A DNA stretch of 5,628 nt from contig JADLAZ010000185.1 in the NCBI GenBank assembly GCA_020849725.1, positions 1 to 5,628 of the forward strand, written 5' to 3'. The position numbers and the translations under genes are program-made. Shown here piece after piece: positions 1 through 5,316 of this stretch (positions within the stretch are counted from its first letter, which is position 1; every line of letters starts with the position of its first letter). This stretch comes from Chloroflexota bacterium. GTDB taxonomy: Bacteria; Chloroflexota; Chloroflexia; Thermomicrobiales; JADLAZ01. Under the pieces are notes generated by a model. The model was not told the origin of the DNA. It saw nothing but the letters and a program-made list of their open reading frames with translations, and did no database searches.

Positions 1-126
1 CATGACGAGTTGCCTGTGCGCAGCTACCCCACGGCCGCCGCGTTGCAGGCGGCGGTCGATCACGCCTTGGACCAGCATGTGATTGCACCCATTCATAGTA
101 CGCAAAACTTACCCGAAGCTGCTTAG
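1..126 (+). CDS. 3' end of an unidentified ORF, possibly a transposase tail
   Basis: Frame 1 is open from the left edge to a TAG at 124-126 and encodes 41 residues ending ...HSTQNLPEAA. I recognise no domain. A transposase C-terminus is suggested only by context. The last half of the stretch is clearly more AT-rich (about 52 % GC for 61-120, and 35 % for 91-110) than the roughly 70 % around it. The stop codon also falls exactly where homology to a truncated Uma2-family nuclease begins in another frame. That is the pattern expected when an insertion sequence lands in a gene and its transposase ORF runs to the element's edge. Alternatively it is the end of an ordinary gene and the Uma2 fragment was truncated by a deletion. 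The 5' part lies outside the window. Confidence 0.5.
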   Translation, partial: HDELPVRSYPTAAALQAAVDHALDQHVIAPIHSTQNLPEAA

Positions 127-515
127 TCAACAAGTTGCGCCACTACGACCTGGCGCGGGTACCGCTCTATGTCATCGTCGATGGGGCCGACCCGAGTGAG
201 CCACTGCGCCTCTTCGGCTTCGAGCGCGTCGGCGGGCGCTTCCGCGGCCTCGCGCCGGACGCGCAGGGTCGCCTCTGGCTGCCGCCGGTCCAGGTCTGGC
301 TCGGCATCGTCGACGAGGAGGTCGTCTGCTTCGACGAGGCGGGCACGCCCATCGGCGACTTCACCGCCCAGGTCACCGCCCGCCAAACGGCCGAAGACCA
401 GGTCTCCGCCGCCCGCGCCCAGGCCGACGCCGAGGCGCGCGCCCGCGCCGAGGCCGAGGCCCGCATCCAGGCGCTGGAGGCCGAGCTCGCACGCCTGCGC
501 GCCGCCCCAGAGTAG
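123..515 (+). pseudogene. Uma2-family (DUF820, PD-(D/E)XK) nuclease, C-terminal remnant
   Basis: The frame from 123 to the TAG at 513-515 reads LVNKLRHYDLARVPLYVIVD and onward. This matches the 'K-x3-Y...GVPxYxIVD' segment near the end of Uma2 nuclease-like domains. A beta-rich part follows (LRLFGFERVGGRF...WLPPVQVWLG), with a 'DEAGTP' turn and an Ala/Glu/Arg coiled-coil tail of about 40 residues, which is a common ending in this family. The N-terminal half, which carries the catalytic acidic residues, is missing: frame 3 has a stop at 96-98 and no recognisable Uma2 sequence before about 123. The only start close by is a TTG at 135 without a Shine-Dalgarno sequence, and using it would drop the conserved lysine at 132-134. 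A functional nuclease is therefore unlikely. Loss of the 5' part by insertion or deletion is inferred; the C-terminal resemblance is seen directly. Confidence 0.72.
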
Positions 516-591
516 CCCGCCTGCCCTATGAGCACCGCCCCGGCCGGTGATCCTCACGGGGGCCAGCAACCGCGGCCAGGGACAACCAGTT

Positions 592-630
592 CCCTCTCCC
601 ACCGCTGTGGGAGAGGGCGAGGGTGAGGGT
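592..630. repeat. Hairpin/G-rich intergenic repeat with G-quadruplex pattern
   Basis: A perfect 11-bp inverted repeat (CCCTCTCCCAC at 592-602, GTGGGAGAGGG at 607-617) surrounds the 4-nt loop CGCT. Three 6-bp units, GAGGGC, GAGGGT and GAGGGT, run from 613 to 630. The right arm and its tail give four GGG runs (609-611, 615-617, 621-623, 627-629) separated by loops of exactly 3 nt (AGA, CGA, TGA), a textbook G-quadruplex pattern. The 'CCCTCTCCC...GGGAGAGGG..GAGGGTGAGGG' layout resembles an intergenic repeat type common in many GC-rich genomes, so it is probably multicopy. It has no T-tract, so it is not a classical intrinsic terminator, although the stem could still slow polymerase after the Uma2 remnant. 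Confidence 0.8.
625..628 (+). promoter_or_regulatory. Shine-Dalgarno-like GAGG supplied by the repeat
   Basis: GAGG lies 7 nt before the GTG at 636 and is the only ribosome-binding-like sequence for the HEAT-repeat ORF. It is the last unit of the upstream repeat, so folding of the hairpin or quadruplex could affect access to it. This is inference from position alone. Confidence 0.35.
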
Positions 631-635
631 CCCAC

Positions 636-2012
636 GTGACCTGGCGTGAGAACTGGACCAGTCAAACAGCATCGGCCACGGTGCGCTCCTGGCAGCCCTC
701 CAGCCGGGTCTGGTCGCGCGCCCTGGCAGCGCTGATCCGGCTGGATCCCCCGGTCGCTGTCGCGCTGGCGACGGACCCGACGCTCACGCCCCGCACGCGT
801 GTGGCCATCGCGGTCGGCCTCGGTCGCGTCCATCACCCGGCGGGACCGGAGCTGCTGGGCGCGCTGGCGACCGACGCGGCCCTCCCCGACCTGGTGCGGG
901 CGCGGGCGGCGTCGACGCTGGCGCTGATCGCCCCACCGGCCGCCATCGCGCTGGTGCAGGACGACGTCGTGGCTCCGCTGACCCGGCTCGCCGCGACTGC
1001 CACGCTGGCGCGTGGCGGCCATGGCGCGGCGGTGCTGCCGGTCGCGCGCGCGCTGGCCAAGGACGAGCGCCAGCCACCGGTGCGGCGCATCGAGGCGGCC
1101 GCCGTGCTGCTGCGCCATGGTGACGAGGCGACGACGCGGCTGGTGCTGCACGCCCTCGTCGGTCACCGGCCGGCGATGGTCGCCGCGCTGCTCGCCCGCG
1201 ATGCGCCAGCGACCGCGGTGGCCTTCGCCGGCGACGCGGCCATCGACGATCGGGCGCGGGTGGTGATCATGAAGGCGCTGGCGCGACACTGTGAGCCAAC
1301 TGCCACGATTGCGCCGGGACTGGCCGCCCTCGCGCGCGATCCCGCCGCGCTCGTCACCGTCCAGCGTCTGGCCATGCTCGTGCTGACCGGGCTTGGACGG
1401 CGCGGCACGAGGCCGACCGCGCTGAGCGAGTGGGCCTATCGCACCGAGGCCTGGGCGAATATCTGGATGCCGCGCCATCTCTTGACCAATCTGCGAGCGG
1501 CGCAGCAAGACCGCCTGTCACCGCCACCCGCGTCGATCCCCTACCTGGCGCCACTGGCCACCGCTGCCACCATCGAACCGCTCGGCCGGATCCTGGCTGC
1601 CGACGCGCTGGCGCGGCAGGGTCAGGTCGCCCTCGCCCTGCCGGTGCTGCGCGACCTGGCGACGGGCCGGCGCACTCCCGTCGCGGAACGCCTGGTCGCG
1701 ACCGACGCGCTGGCGCGCTGGGGCCAGCCCGATGACGCGGCCCCACTGCTGGCCGAGCTGGCCGCCGACCGCCGCCACGACCCGGTCGTGCGCCTCGGCG
1801 CGATCGACGCGCTCGTCCGCCTCGGCCGGCGCGCCGCGGCCATAACACACCTGCGCTCGCTACTCACCGAGCCAGGGGTCAAGAACGACACCCGCGCCAG
1901 CGCCGCCCGCCGCCTGATTCGCCTCGGTCATGATGACCAGGCGGCGATCTGGCTGGACCCGTCGGCTGATCGCTGGGCTGCCTGGAGCGACCGGGGTGAC
2001 TGGCCCGACTGA
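636..2012 (+). CDS. HEAT-repeat protein resembling the sensor arm of NACHT/STAND NTPases
   Basis: This is a 458-residue, Ala/Leu/Arg-rich protein made of about ten degenerate helical repeats of 30-34 residues. Clear units lie at about 46-78, 79-108, 109-141, 142-174, 204-233, 313-342, 343-376, 377-410 and 411-440. They follow the pattern 'DP-x-(5)-VR-x3-A-x2-L-x2-LG-x3-A-x2-LL-x2-L'. Residues 255-300, including SEWAYRTEAWANIW, break the pattern and may be a loop or ligand-contact insertion. There is no signal peptide, membrane segment or enzymatic motif. The repeats resemble the C-terminal HEAT arrays of NACHT/STAND NTPases in Chloroflexota, but no P-loop is present here. The first 28 residues do not fit the repeat pattern, and the frame is closed by a TGA at 624, inside the upstream repeat. 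The gene may therefore be a detached 3' part of a larger gene. The start at GTG 636 is uncertain; GTG 681 is an alternative. A role in protein-protein binding is likely, but the partner is unknown. Confidence 0.75.
   Translation: MTWRENWTSQTASATVRSWQPSSRVWSRALAALIRLDPPVAVALATDPTLTPRTRVAIAVGLGRVHHPAGPELLGALATDAALPDLVRARAASTLALIAPPAAIALVQDDVVAPLTRLAATATLARGGHGAAVLPVARALAKDERQPPVRRIEAAAVLLRHGDEATTRLVLHALVGHRPAMVAALLARDAPATAVAFAGDAAIDDRARVVIMKALARHCEPTATIAPGLAALARDPAALVTVQRLAMLVLTGLGRRGTRPTALSEWAYRTEAWANIWMPRHLLTNLRAAQQDRLSPPPASIPYLAPLATAATIEPLGRILAADALARQGQVALALPVLRDLATGRRTPVAERLVATDALARWGQPDDAAPLLAELAADRRHDPVVRLGAIDALVRLGRRAAAITHLRSLLTEPGVKNDTRASAARRLIRLGHDDQAAIWLDPSADRWAAWSDRGDWPD
652..662. 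promoter_or_regulatory. 11-bp palindrome ACTGGACCAGT, copy 1
   Basis: ACTGG-A-CCAGT is a perfect odd-length palindrome. It lies inside the first codons assigned to the HEAT protein, where the encoded residues do not look like HEAT repeat. An identical copy is found before the amidohydrolase at 2067-2077. If it is a real operator, the true start of the HEAT gene is downstream (for example GTG 681), or this stretch is a relic of another promoter. It could also be chance. Confidence 0.25.
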
Positions 2013-2025
2013 CCGGGTCCCTGTC

Positions 2026-2054
2026 TTGAACCCCGCGCCCGCATCAGGCATCCT
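2026..2054 (+). promoter_or_regulatory. Weak candidate promoter of the amidohydrolase operon
   Basis: TTGAAC (2026-2031) is followed after 17 nt by CATCCT (2049-2054), giving 4/6 and 3/6 matches to the sigma-70 consensus. The ACTGGACCAGT palindrome would then fall a few bases downstream of the start of transcription, a position suited to repression. The match is weak in such GC-rich DNA. Confidence 0.2.
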
Positions 2055-2066
2055 GGGCCAGCGACC

Positions 2067-2077
2067 ACTGGACCAGT
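2067..2077. promoter_or_regulatory. Candidate operator, palindrome ACTGGACCAGT, copy 2
   Basis: This perfect odd palindrome lies in the 86-bp gap between the HEAT gene and the amidohydrolase, 21 nt before the ATG and just before the Shine-Dalgarno AGGAAGG. Inverted TGG/CCA half-sites are typical of GntR-family repressors, which often control sugar and sugar-acid operons. The identity of any regulator is inference. An identical copy lies at 652-662. Confidence 0.4.
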
Positions 2078-2098
2078 TTCACCAGGAAGGGTCAGCCG

Positions 2099-2953
2099 AT
2101 GCTCATCGTCGACGCTCAGATTCACCTCTGGCGCCACGGCCCGCCGACCACCCCAACCCACCGCCAGGTCACCGCCTTCACCGCCGACGAGGCGCTGGCG
2201 GGGATGGACGCCGCCGGCGTCGACGCGGCCATCATCCACCCGCCTGGCTGGGACCCGACCGCCAACGACCTGGCCATCGCCGCCGTGCGCCAACACCCGA
2301 CCCGCTTCGCCATCCTCGGCTCGCTGCCACTCGACCAACCGGCGAGCCGCGCCCGCCTCGCCACCTGGCGCGACCAGCCGGGCCTGCTCGGCCTGCGCTT
2401 CACCTTCCTCCAGCCGCACCAGCGGTCCTGGCCGCTCGATGGCACGATCGACTGGCTCTGGCCCGCCGCCGAGCGAGCCGGCGTGCCAATCGCGCTGCTC
2501 GCGCCGCACTTCCTGCCGATCGTCGGCCAGGTTGCCGCTCGCCACCCCGGCCTGCGCCTGATCGTCGACCACCTCGGCGGCGGCGGTGGCACGACGCCGG
2601 CCAAGGACGCTGCTGCTTTCGCCCACCTGCCCGGCCTGCTGGCGCTGGCGCGCTACCCCAACATCGCCGTCAAGGCGACCGGCGCGCCCGGCTACGCCAG
2701 CGGGCCGTACCCCTTCGCCAGCCTCCATCCATTCCTGCGCCAGATCTACGACTCTTTTGGCCCGGCGCGCCTCTTCTGGGGCACCGATATCTCGCGCATG
2801 CCCTGCTCCTGGCGGCAATGCGTGACGTTGTTTACCGAGGAACTCCCCTGGCTCACGGCGGCCGACAAGGATCTGATCATGGGCCGCGCCGTATGCGACT
2901 GGCTCGGCTGGCAGCCGGCCGGATCGGTGGCCGGCGCGGGTGATGTTCAGTGA
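2099..2953 (+). CDS. Amidohydrolase-2 family TIM-barrel hydrolase (COG3618-like)
   Basis: This is a 284-residue cytosolic protein, full length for the small amidohydrolase-2 (PF04909) proteins related to sugar-lactone and 2-pyrone-4,6-dicarboxylate lactonases. It begins VDAQIHLW (residues 4-11), the first barrel strand with the metal/substrate motif; Q7 replaces the usual first histidine and H9 is kept. Other landmarks are MDAAGVDAAIIHPP (36-49), GLRFTF (98-103), the VDHL motif with H158, the VKATG strand (191-195), and the C-terminal GTD with the catalytic-type D230. The family's usual ending, MGRAVCDWLGW, is at 261-271. The start at ATG 2099 is supported by AGGAAGG 8 nt upstream. The gene is followed after 23 bp by a Gfo/Idh oxidoreductase, so the two probably form an operon for degrading a sugar, sugar acid or polyol. 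Hydrolysis of a lactone or similar ester is a reasonable guess, but the substrate cannot be told from sequence. Confidence 0.88.
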   Translation: MLIVDAQIHLWRHGPPTTPTHRQVTAFTADEALAGMDAAGVDAAIIHPPGWDPTANDLAIAAVRQHPTRFAILGSLPLDQPASRARLATWRDQPGLLGLRFTFLQPHQRSWPLDGTIDWLWPAAERAGVPIALLAPHFLPIVGQVAARHPGLRLIVDHLGGGGGTTPAKDAAAFAHLPGLLALARYPNIAVKATGAPGYASGPYPFASLHPFLRQIYDSFGPARLFWGTDISRMPCSWRQCVTLFTEELPWLTAADKDLIMGRAVCDWLGWQPAGSVAGAGDVQ

Positions 2954-2965
2954 CTGTATCTTCCC

Positions 2966-2971
2966 GAGGAG
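2966..2971 (+). promoter_or_regulatory. Ribosome binding site deciding the oxidoreductase start
   Basis: GAGGAG lies 5 nt before ATG 2977. It favours this start over the in-frame GTG at 2950, which overlaps the end of the amidohydrolase and would add nine residues before the Rossmann fold. Confidence 0.75.
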
Positions 2972-2976
2972 CTCCA

Positions 2977-4038
2977 ATGCCACCCCGCGTCGCCATCATC
3001 GGCTGTGGCCGCATCGCCACCAGCGCCCATCTACCGGCCTGGCAGGTGATGGCGGCCGCCGGCCGCTGCACCCTCGCCGGCGTGACCGACCTCGACCCGG
3101 CCCGTGCCGCCCAGGCGTCGATGGCGTTCGCCGTGCCGGCCTACCCATCGGTCGAGGCGCTGCTGGCCGAGGTGCGGCCCGACATCGTCGACATCACGAC
3201 GCTGCTCGACCGGCACCACGACCTGACTCAGCAGGCGCTGGCGGCCGGCTGCCACGTGCTGTGCGAGAAGCCGATCGCCCGCGATGCCACCGAGGCGCGG
3301 GCGATGGTCGCCGCTGCCGAGCGCGCCGGCCGCCTGCTGAGCATCTGCTTCCAATCCCGCACCCGGCCCGAGGCGGCCCACCTGCGGTCGCTCCTGGCCG
3401 GCGGCGAGCTGGGCGCAGTGCTCAGCATCCGCACCTGGGGCAACGAGGTGCGCAGCCTGCCGGTCAACCGGCCCTGGCCGGCCGGCGGTGGCGGTGTCCT
3501 CAACCACGCCACCATCCACAACCTCGACCTCGCGCTCTGGCTGCTCGACTACCCGGCGGTGCTGAGCGTCACCGCCGCTGGCTGGCAGCGACTGAACCGG
3601 CTCGGCGTGGCCACCGTGCCGATGGCCGGCGGCCTGCAGCGCGTCGACGCCGTGCCGCCGGAGATCGAGGACGTCGGCCATGCCTGGCTGCGGCTGGCCG
3701 GCGGTGCGGTGCTGACGGTCGAGGCCAACTTCCTGGCGCGTCCCGCCGAGCGGCCCAGCGGCTATGAGTTGCTGACCGAGCGCGGGACAGCTTCGCTGCT
3801 GCCGCTGCGCGTGTGGCGCGATACCGGCGACGCCTGGGTCGACCTGACCCCGCCGGCCGGCACGCTGCCACCGGCCCCCACCGGTATGACCGGCCTGATG
3901 AGCGCCTTCCTGACAGCGGTCGGGTCGGGCGGCCCAGCGCCGGTCGCCGGTCGGGAGATCGTCGCGCTGCAGCAGATAGTCGACTCCGTGTACGTGTCGC
4001 TGCGCCAGGGTAGAGAGATTTGCCTCACGCTGACCTGA
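2977..4038 (+). CDS. Gfo/Idh/MocA family NAD(P)-dependent oxidoreductase
   Basis: This is a 353-residue protein of normal length for the family. The N-terminal Rossmann fold starts RVAIIGCGRIATSAHLPAW, with the dinucleotide-binding G9-C-G11-R-I-A14. The acidic D38/D40 after the second strand (VTDLD) suggest a preference for NAD over NADP. The CEKP motif at 96-99 carries the catalytic-type lysine K98. In the C-terminal alpha/beta domain, GGGVLNHATIHNLDLALWLLD (171-191) corresponds to the usual GGG-x3-D-x-G-x-H-x2-D motif. H181 and D184 are kept, but the aspartate position is H177 and the glycine position is T179. The enzyme likely oxidises or reduces a hydroxyl group of a cyclitol, sugar or sugar acid. 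It follows the amidohydrolase by 23 bp with its own GAGGAG site, so the pair is probably co-transcribed. The exact substrate is unknown. No clear terminator follows. Confidence 0.92.
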   Translation: MPPRVAIIGCGRIATSAHLPAWQVMAAAGRCTLAGVTDLDPARAAQASMAFAVPAYPSVEALLAEVRPDIVDITTLLDRHHDLTQQALAAGCHVLCEKPIARDATEARAMVAAAERAGRLLSICFQSRTRPEAAHLRSLLAGGELGAVLSIRTWGNEVRSLPVNRPWPAGGGGVLNHATIHNLDLALWLLDYPAVLSVTAAGWQRLNRLGVATVPMAGGLQRVDAVPPEIEDVGHAWLRLAGGAVLTVEANFLARPAERPSGYELLTERGTASLLPLRVWRDTGDAWVDLTPPAGTLPPAPTGMTGLMSAFLTAVGSGGPAPVAGREIVALQQIVDSVYVSLRQGREICLTLT

Positions 4039-4153
4039 CAGCGGGGTGCTGCTCGACACGATCGACGCGGTGGTCACGTTCGCCAGGACGATGCGGGCTG
4101 CTCTTGAGTTCGCGCGCGCCATGGGCGAAGCTCTCCACAACGGCTGCCGCTGA
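4034..4153 (+). pseudogene. Possible decayed C-terminal fragment, Gfo/Idh-like
   Basis: Frame 2 is open from the end of the oxidoreductase to a TGA at 4151-4153. Its last residues, RAALEFARAMGEALHNG, resemble the final helix typical of Gfo/Idh proteins ('GR-x-ALE-x-A-x-A-x-Y-x-S-x3-G'), which the intact upstream gene also has in its own version. No start with a ribosome binding site is visible (GTG 4046 is possible). It could be a relic of a second oxidoreductase, or merely open GC-rich sequence. This is a weak call. Confidence 0.2.
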
Positions 4154-4171
4154 ATGACGCCGTTAGTGATT

Positions 4172-4175
4172 GGAG
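4172..4175 (+). promoter_or_regulatory. Ribosome binding site GGAG for the split-barrel gene
   Basis: GGAG lies 5 nt before ATG 4181. The in-frame ATG at 4154 has no such site and would add nine residues (MTPLVIGAI) unlike the family's usual start. Confidence 0.65.
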
Positions 4176-4180
4176 CTATA

Positions 4181-4795
4181 ATGTCGTCTAGAAACTACCT
4201 GAACCGGCCCCTGACCCAGGTGCGGCGCAAGGACCGCCGGCTCGACGAAGTAGAGTGGCAGGACCGCCTGCTCGCGCTGGCGCCGGTCGGGCACCTGGCC
4301 GTGGTCTGGGACGGGCAGCCGCTCATCACCACGAGCTTGTTCTGGTACGACGGCGCGACGGTGTACATGCATGCTGCCGCCGTCGGCAAACTGCGCGCGG
4401 TGCTGGACGCCGGTCCGCACACGGCCTGCTTCAGCGTCAGCGAGGTGGGGCGCCTGCTCCCAGCCGACACGCCGTTCGACTTCAGCACGGAGTACGCCAG
4501 CGTGGTGCTGTACGGTCAGGCGGATGTCGTGACTGCGCCGGCCGAGAAGCGGCGCGTGCTCGACGGGCTGATGGCCAAGTACGCGCCACACCTGACGGTC
4601 GGCGTCGACTACCGACACATACCGGAAAGCGACGTCGACCTGACGAGTGTCTTTCGAATCACCGTGGTTGAGCGGGTTGGTAAGCACAACGTCAAGCCCA
4701 CGGACTATCCAGCTTATCCGTATCCCGGCGGGTCGTTCATCGATGAGGAGCGTGCGGCCGGACGGGCGACGATCAAGGCCAAAGACCTCGCCTGA
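4181..4795 (+). CDS. Pyridoxamine 5'-phosphate oxidase-like FMN split-barrel protein
   Basis: This 204-residue protein has the FMN-binding split-barrel fold shared by the pyridoxamine-phosphate-oxidase-like and NimA-like families. It begins MSSRNYLNRPLTQVRRKDRR, followed by the helix DEVEWQDRLLALAPVGHLAVV and the strand pair around QPLITTSLFWYDGATVYMHAA (46-66). GKLRAVLDAGPHTACFSVSE (69-88) is the typical phosphate/flavin-contacting region. RLLPADTPFDFSTEYASVVLYGQADVV (91-117) and a C-terminal strand SVFRITVVERVGK (156-168) complete it. Such proteins bind FMN or F420 and act as small reductases, oxidases or cofactor-binding proteins; vitamin B6 synthesis is unlikely for this subfamily. It stands alone, with gaps of 142 bp upstream and 119 bp downstream. 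The start at ATG 4181 is chosen for the GGAG site and the family-like N-terminus. The physiological substrate is unknown. Confidence 0.85.
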   Translation: MSSRNYLNRPLTQVRRKDRRLDEVEWQDRLLALAPVGHLAVVWDGQPLITTSLFWYDGATVYMHAAAVGKLRAVLDAGPHTACFSVSEVGRLLPADTPFDFSTEYASVVLYGQADVVTAPAEKRRVLDGLMAKYAPHLTVGVDYRHIPESDVDLTSVFRITVVERVGKHNVKPTDYPAYPYPGGSFIDEERAAGRATIKAKDLA

Positions 4796-4853
4796 GCAAT
4801 GATGGTGGCGATGGAATGGCGTGCGCCGGTGGAGGCGACGTAGCTCCAGCACC

Positions 4854-4882
4854 TTGCGCAGTGACACCTGCGGCTGTAATAT
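4854..4882 (+). promoter_or_regulatory. Candidate promoter of the metal-resistance unit
   Basis: TTGCGC (4854-4859) and TAATAT (4877-4882) are separated by 17 nt, giving 3/6 and 4/6 matches to the sigma-70 consensus. The -10 box overlaps the left part of the SmtB-like operator, which is the usual arrangement for an autoregulated ArsR/SmtB gene. Confidence 0.45.
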
Positions 4883-4902
4883 ATGCACGGATGCTCATAT
4901 GA
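4879..4902. promoter_or_regulatory. SmtB/CzrA-type metal-responsive operator
   Basis: The core ATATGCACGGATGCTCATAT (4881-4900) is an imperfect inverted repeat. Its right half fits the ATATGAGCAT half-site (read on the minus strand) familiar from zinc- and cadmium-responsive ArsR/SmtB operators. The left half matches at 6 of 10 positions, including ATATG. It is an AT-rich island in GC-rich DNA, just before the repressor gene and over its likely -10 box. Binding by the encoded repressor, released by metal, is inferred from the family. Confidence 0.65.
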
Positions 4903-4914
4903 GGAGATGTGCAG

Positions 4915-5316
4915 ATGATTGCGCTCCAGATTGACACACAGCATGCGACAGCGGTCGCACCGTCGCTCGGCGCTGCCGCCGCCGATCGCTCGTCGTTGCC
5001 GGCCCAGTCGGAGATCACCGCGCTGGCAGACCTTTTCGCCGCACTGGCTGACCCGACGCGGCTGCGCTTGATTGCCGCGCTGGCGGCGAGCGAGATGAGC
5101 GTCGGGGAACTGGCGGAAGGGGTCGGCTTGAGCCACTCGGCCGTGTCGCATCAGTTGCAGTTGCTGCGGCGGCTGGGGCTGGTGCGGCCGCGGCGCGACG
5201 GTCGCGTCGTCTACTACGCGCTGGATGACGCCCACGTTCTGGCGCTCTACCGGCAGGGGATGGAGCATGTTGCCCACGGCCGCGGCGGCCACGACGATCA
5301 TAGGAGCCAGGCATGA
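4915..5316 (+). CDS. ArsR/SmtB-family metal-sensing repressor, zinc-type site
   Basis: This is a 133-residue winged-helix repressor. LADLFAALADPTRLRLIAAL (38-57) is the classic ArsR-family N-terminal helix pair. The recognition helix-turn-helix is VGELAEGVGLSHSAVSHQLQLL (63-84), and the wing is VRPRRDGRVVYYAL. The Cys-x-Cys of As/Cd sensors is absent: the ELCVCD position reads EMSVGE, and the protein has no cysteine. The alpha-5 site is complete as D105-x-H107 with H118-x2-H121, the same residues and spacing as CzrA; SmtB has Glu in the last position. A zinc (or Co/Ni) response is therefore expected. A His-rich tail (HGRGGHDDH, 121-129) follows. The start at ATG 4915 has GAGGAG 8 nt upstream; GTG 4909 would be only 2 nt away. 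The stop overlaps the ATPase start (ATGA), so the two are translationally coupled. It is probably autoregulated through the operator at 4879-4902. Confidence 0.9.
   Translation: MIALQIDTQHATAVAPSLGAAAADRSSLPAQSEITALADLFAALADPTRLRLIAALAASEMSVGELAEGVGLSHSAVSHQLQLLRRLGLVRPRRDGRVVYYALDDAHVLALYRQGMEHVAHGRGGHDDHRSQA

Noticed and set aside
67..77. Third copy of the palindrome (TTGGACCAGCA)
   Set aside because: Only the core TGGACCAG is shared, the symmetry is lost, and it lies within a coding frame.
592..617. Hairpin as a classical intrinsic terminator
   Set aside because: The stem is strong, but no T-tract follows on either strand, so it is described as a repeat instead.
528..626. Short ORF starting ATG 528 (MSTAPAGDPHGG...) running into the repeat
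   Set aside because: It has 32 codons, no ribosome binding site and no recognisable motif, and its end is made of the repeat. It could be the first codons of a lost gene, but this cannot be supported.
123..1508. 461-codon open frame on the minus strand
   Set aside because: It is antisense to the Uma2 remnant and the HEAT gene, is Arg/Gly/Gln-rich, has no recognisable domain, and spans the intergenic repeat. It is a typical shadow in high-GC DNA.
2950..2976. GTG 2950 as the start of the oxidoreductase
   Set aside because: The ATG at 2977 has GAGGAG 5 nt upstream and gives the normal family N-terminus; the extra nine residues cover the ribosome binding site itself.
1928..2983. 351-codon open frame on the minus strand
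   Set aside because: It lies opposite the well-recognised amidohydrolase and has shadow-like composition.
3031..4140. 369-codon open frame on the minus strand
   Set aside because: It lies opposite the Gfo/Idh gene, shows no motif, and its composition mirrors the sense gene.
4828..4853. Imperfect hairpin after the split-barrel gene
   Set aside because: It is only 4 + 3 paired bases with a bulge and no T-tract, so it is too weak to call a terminator.
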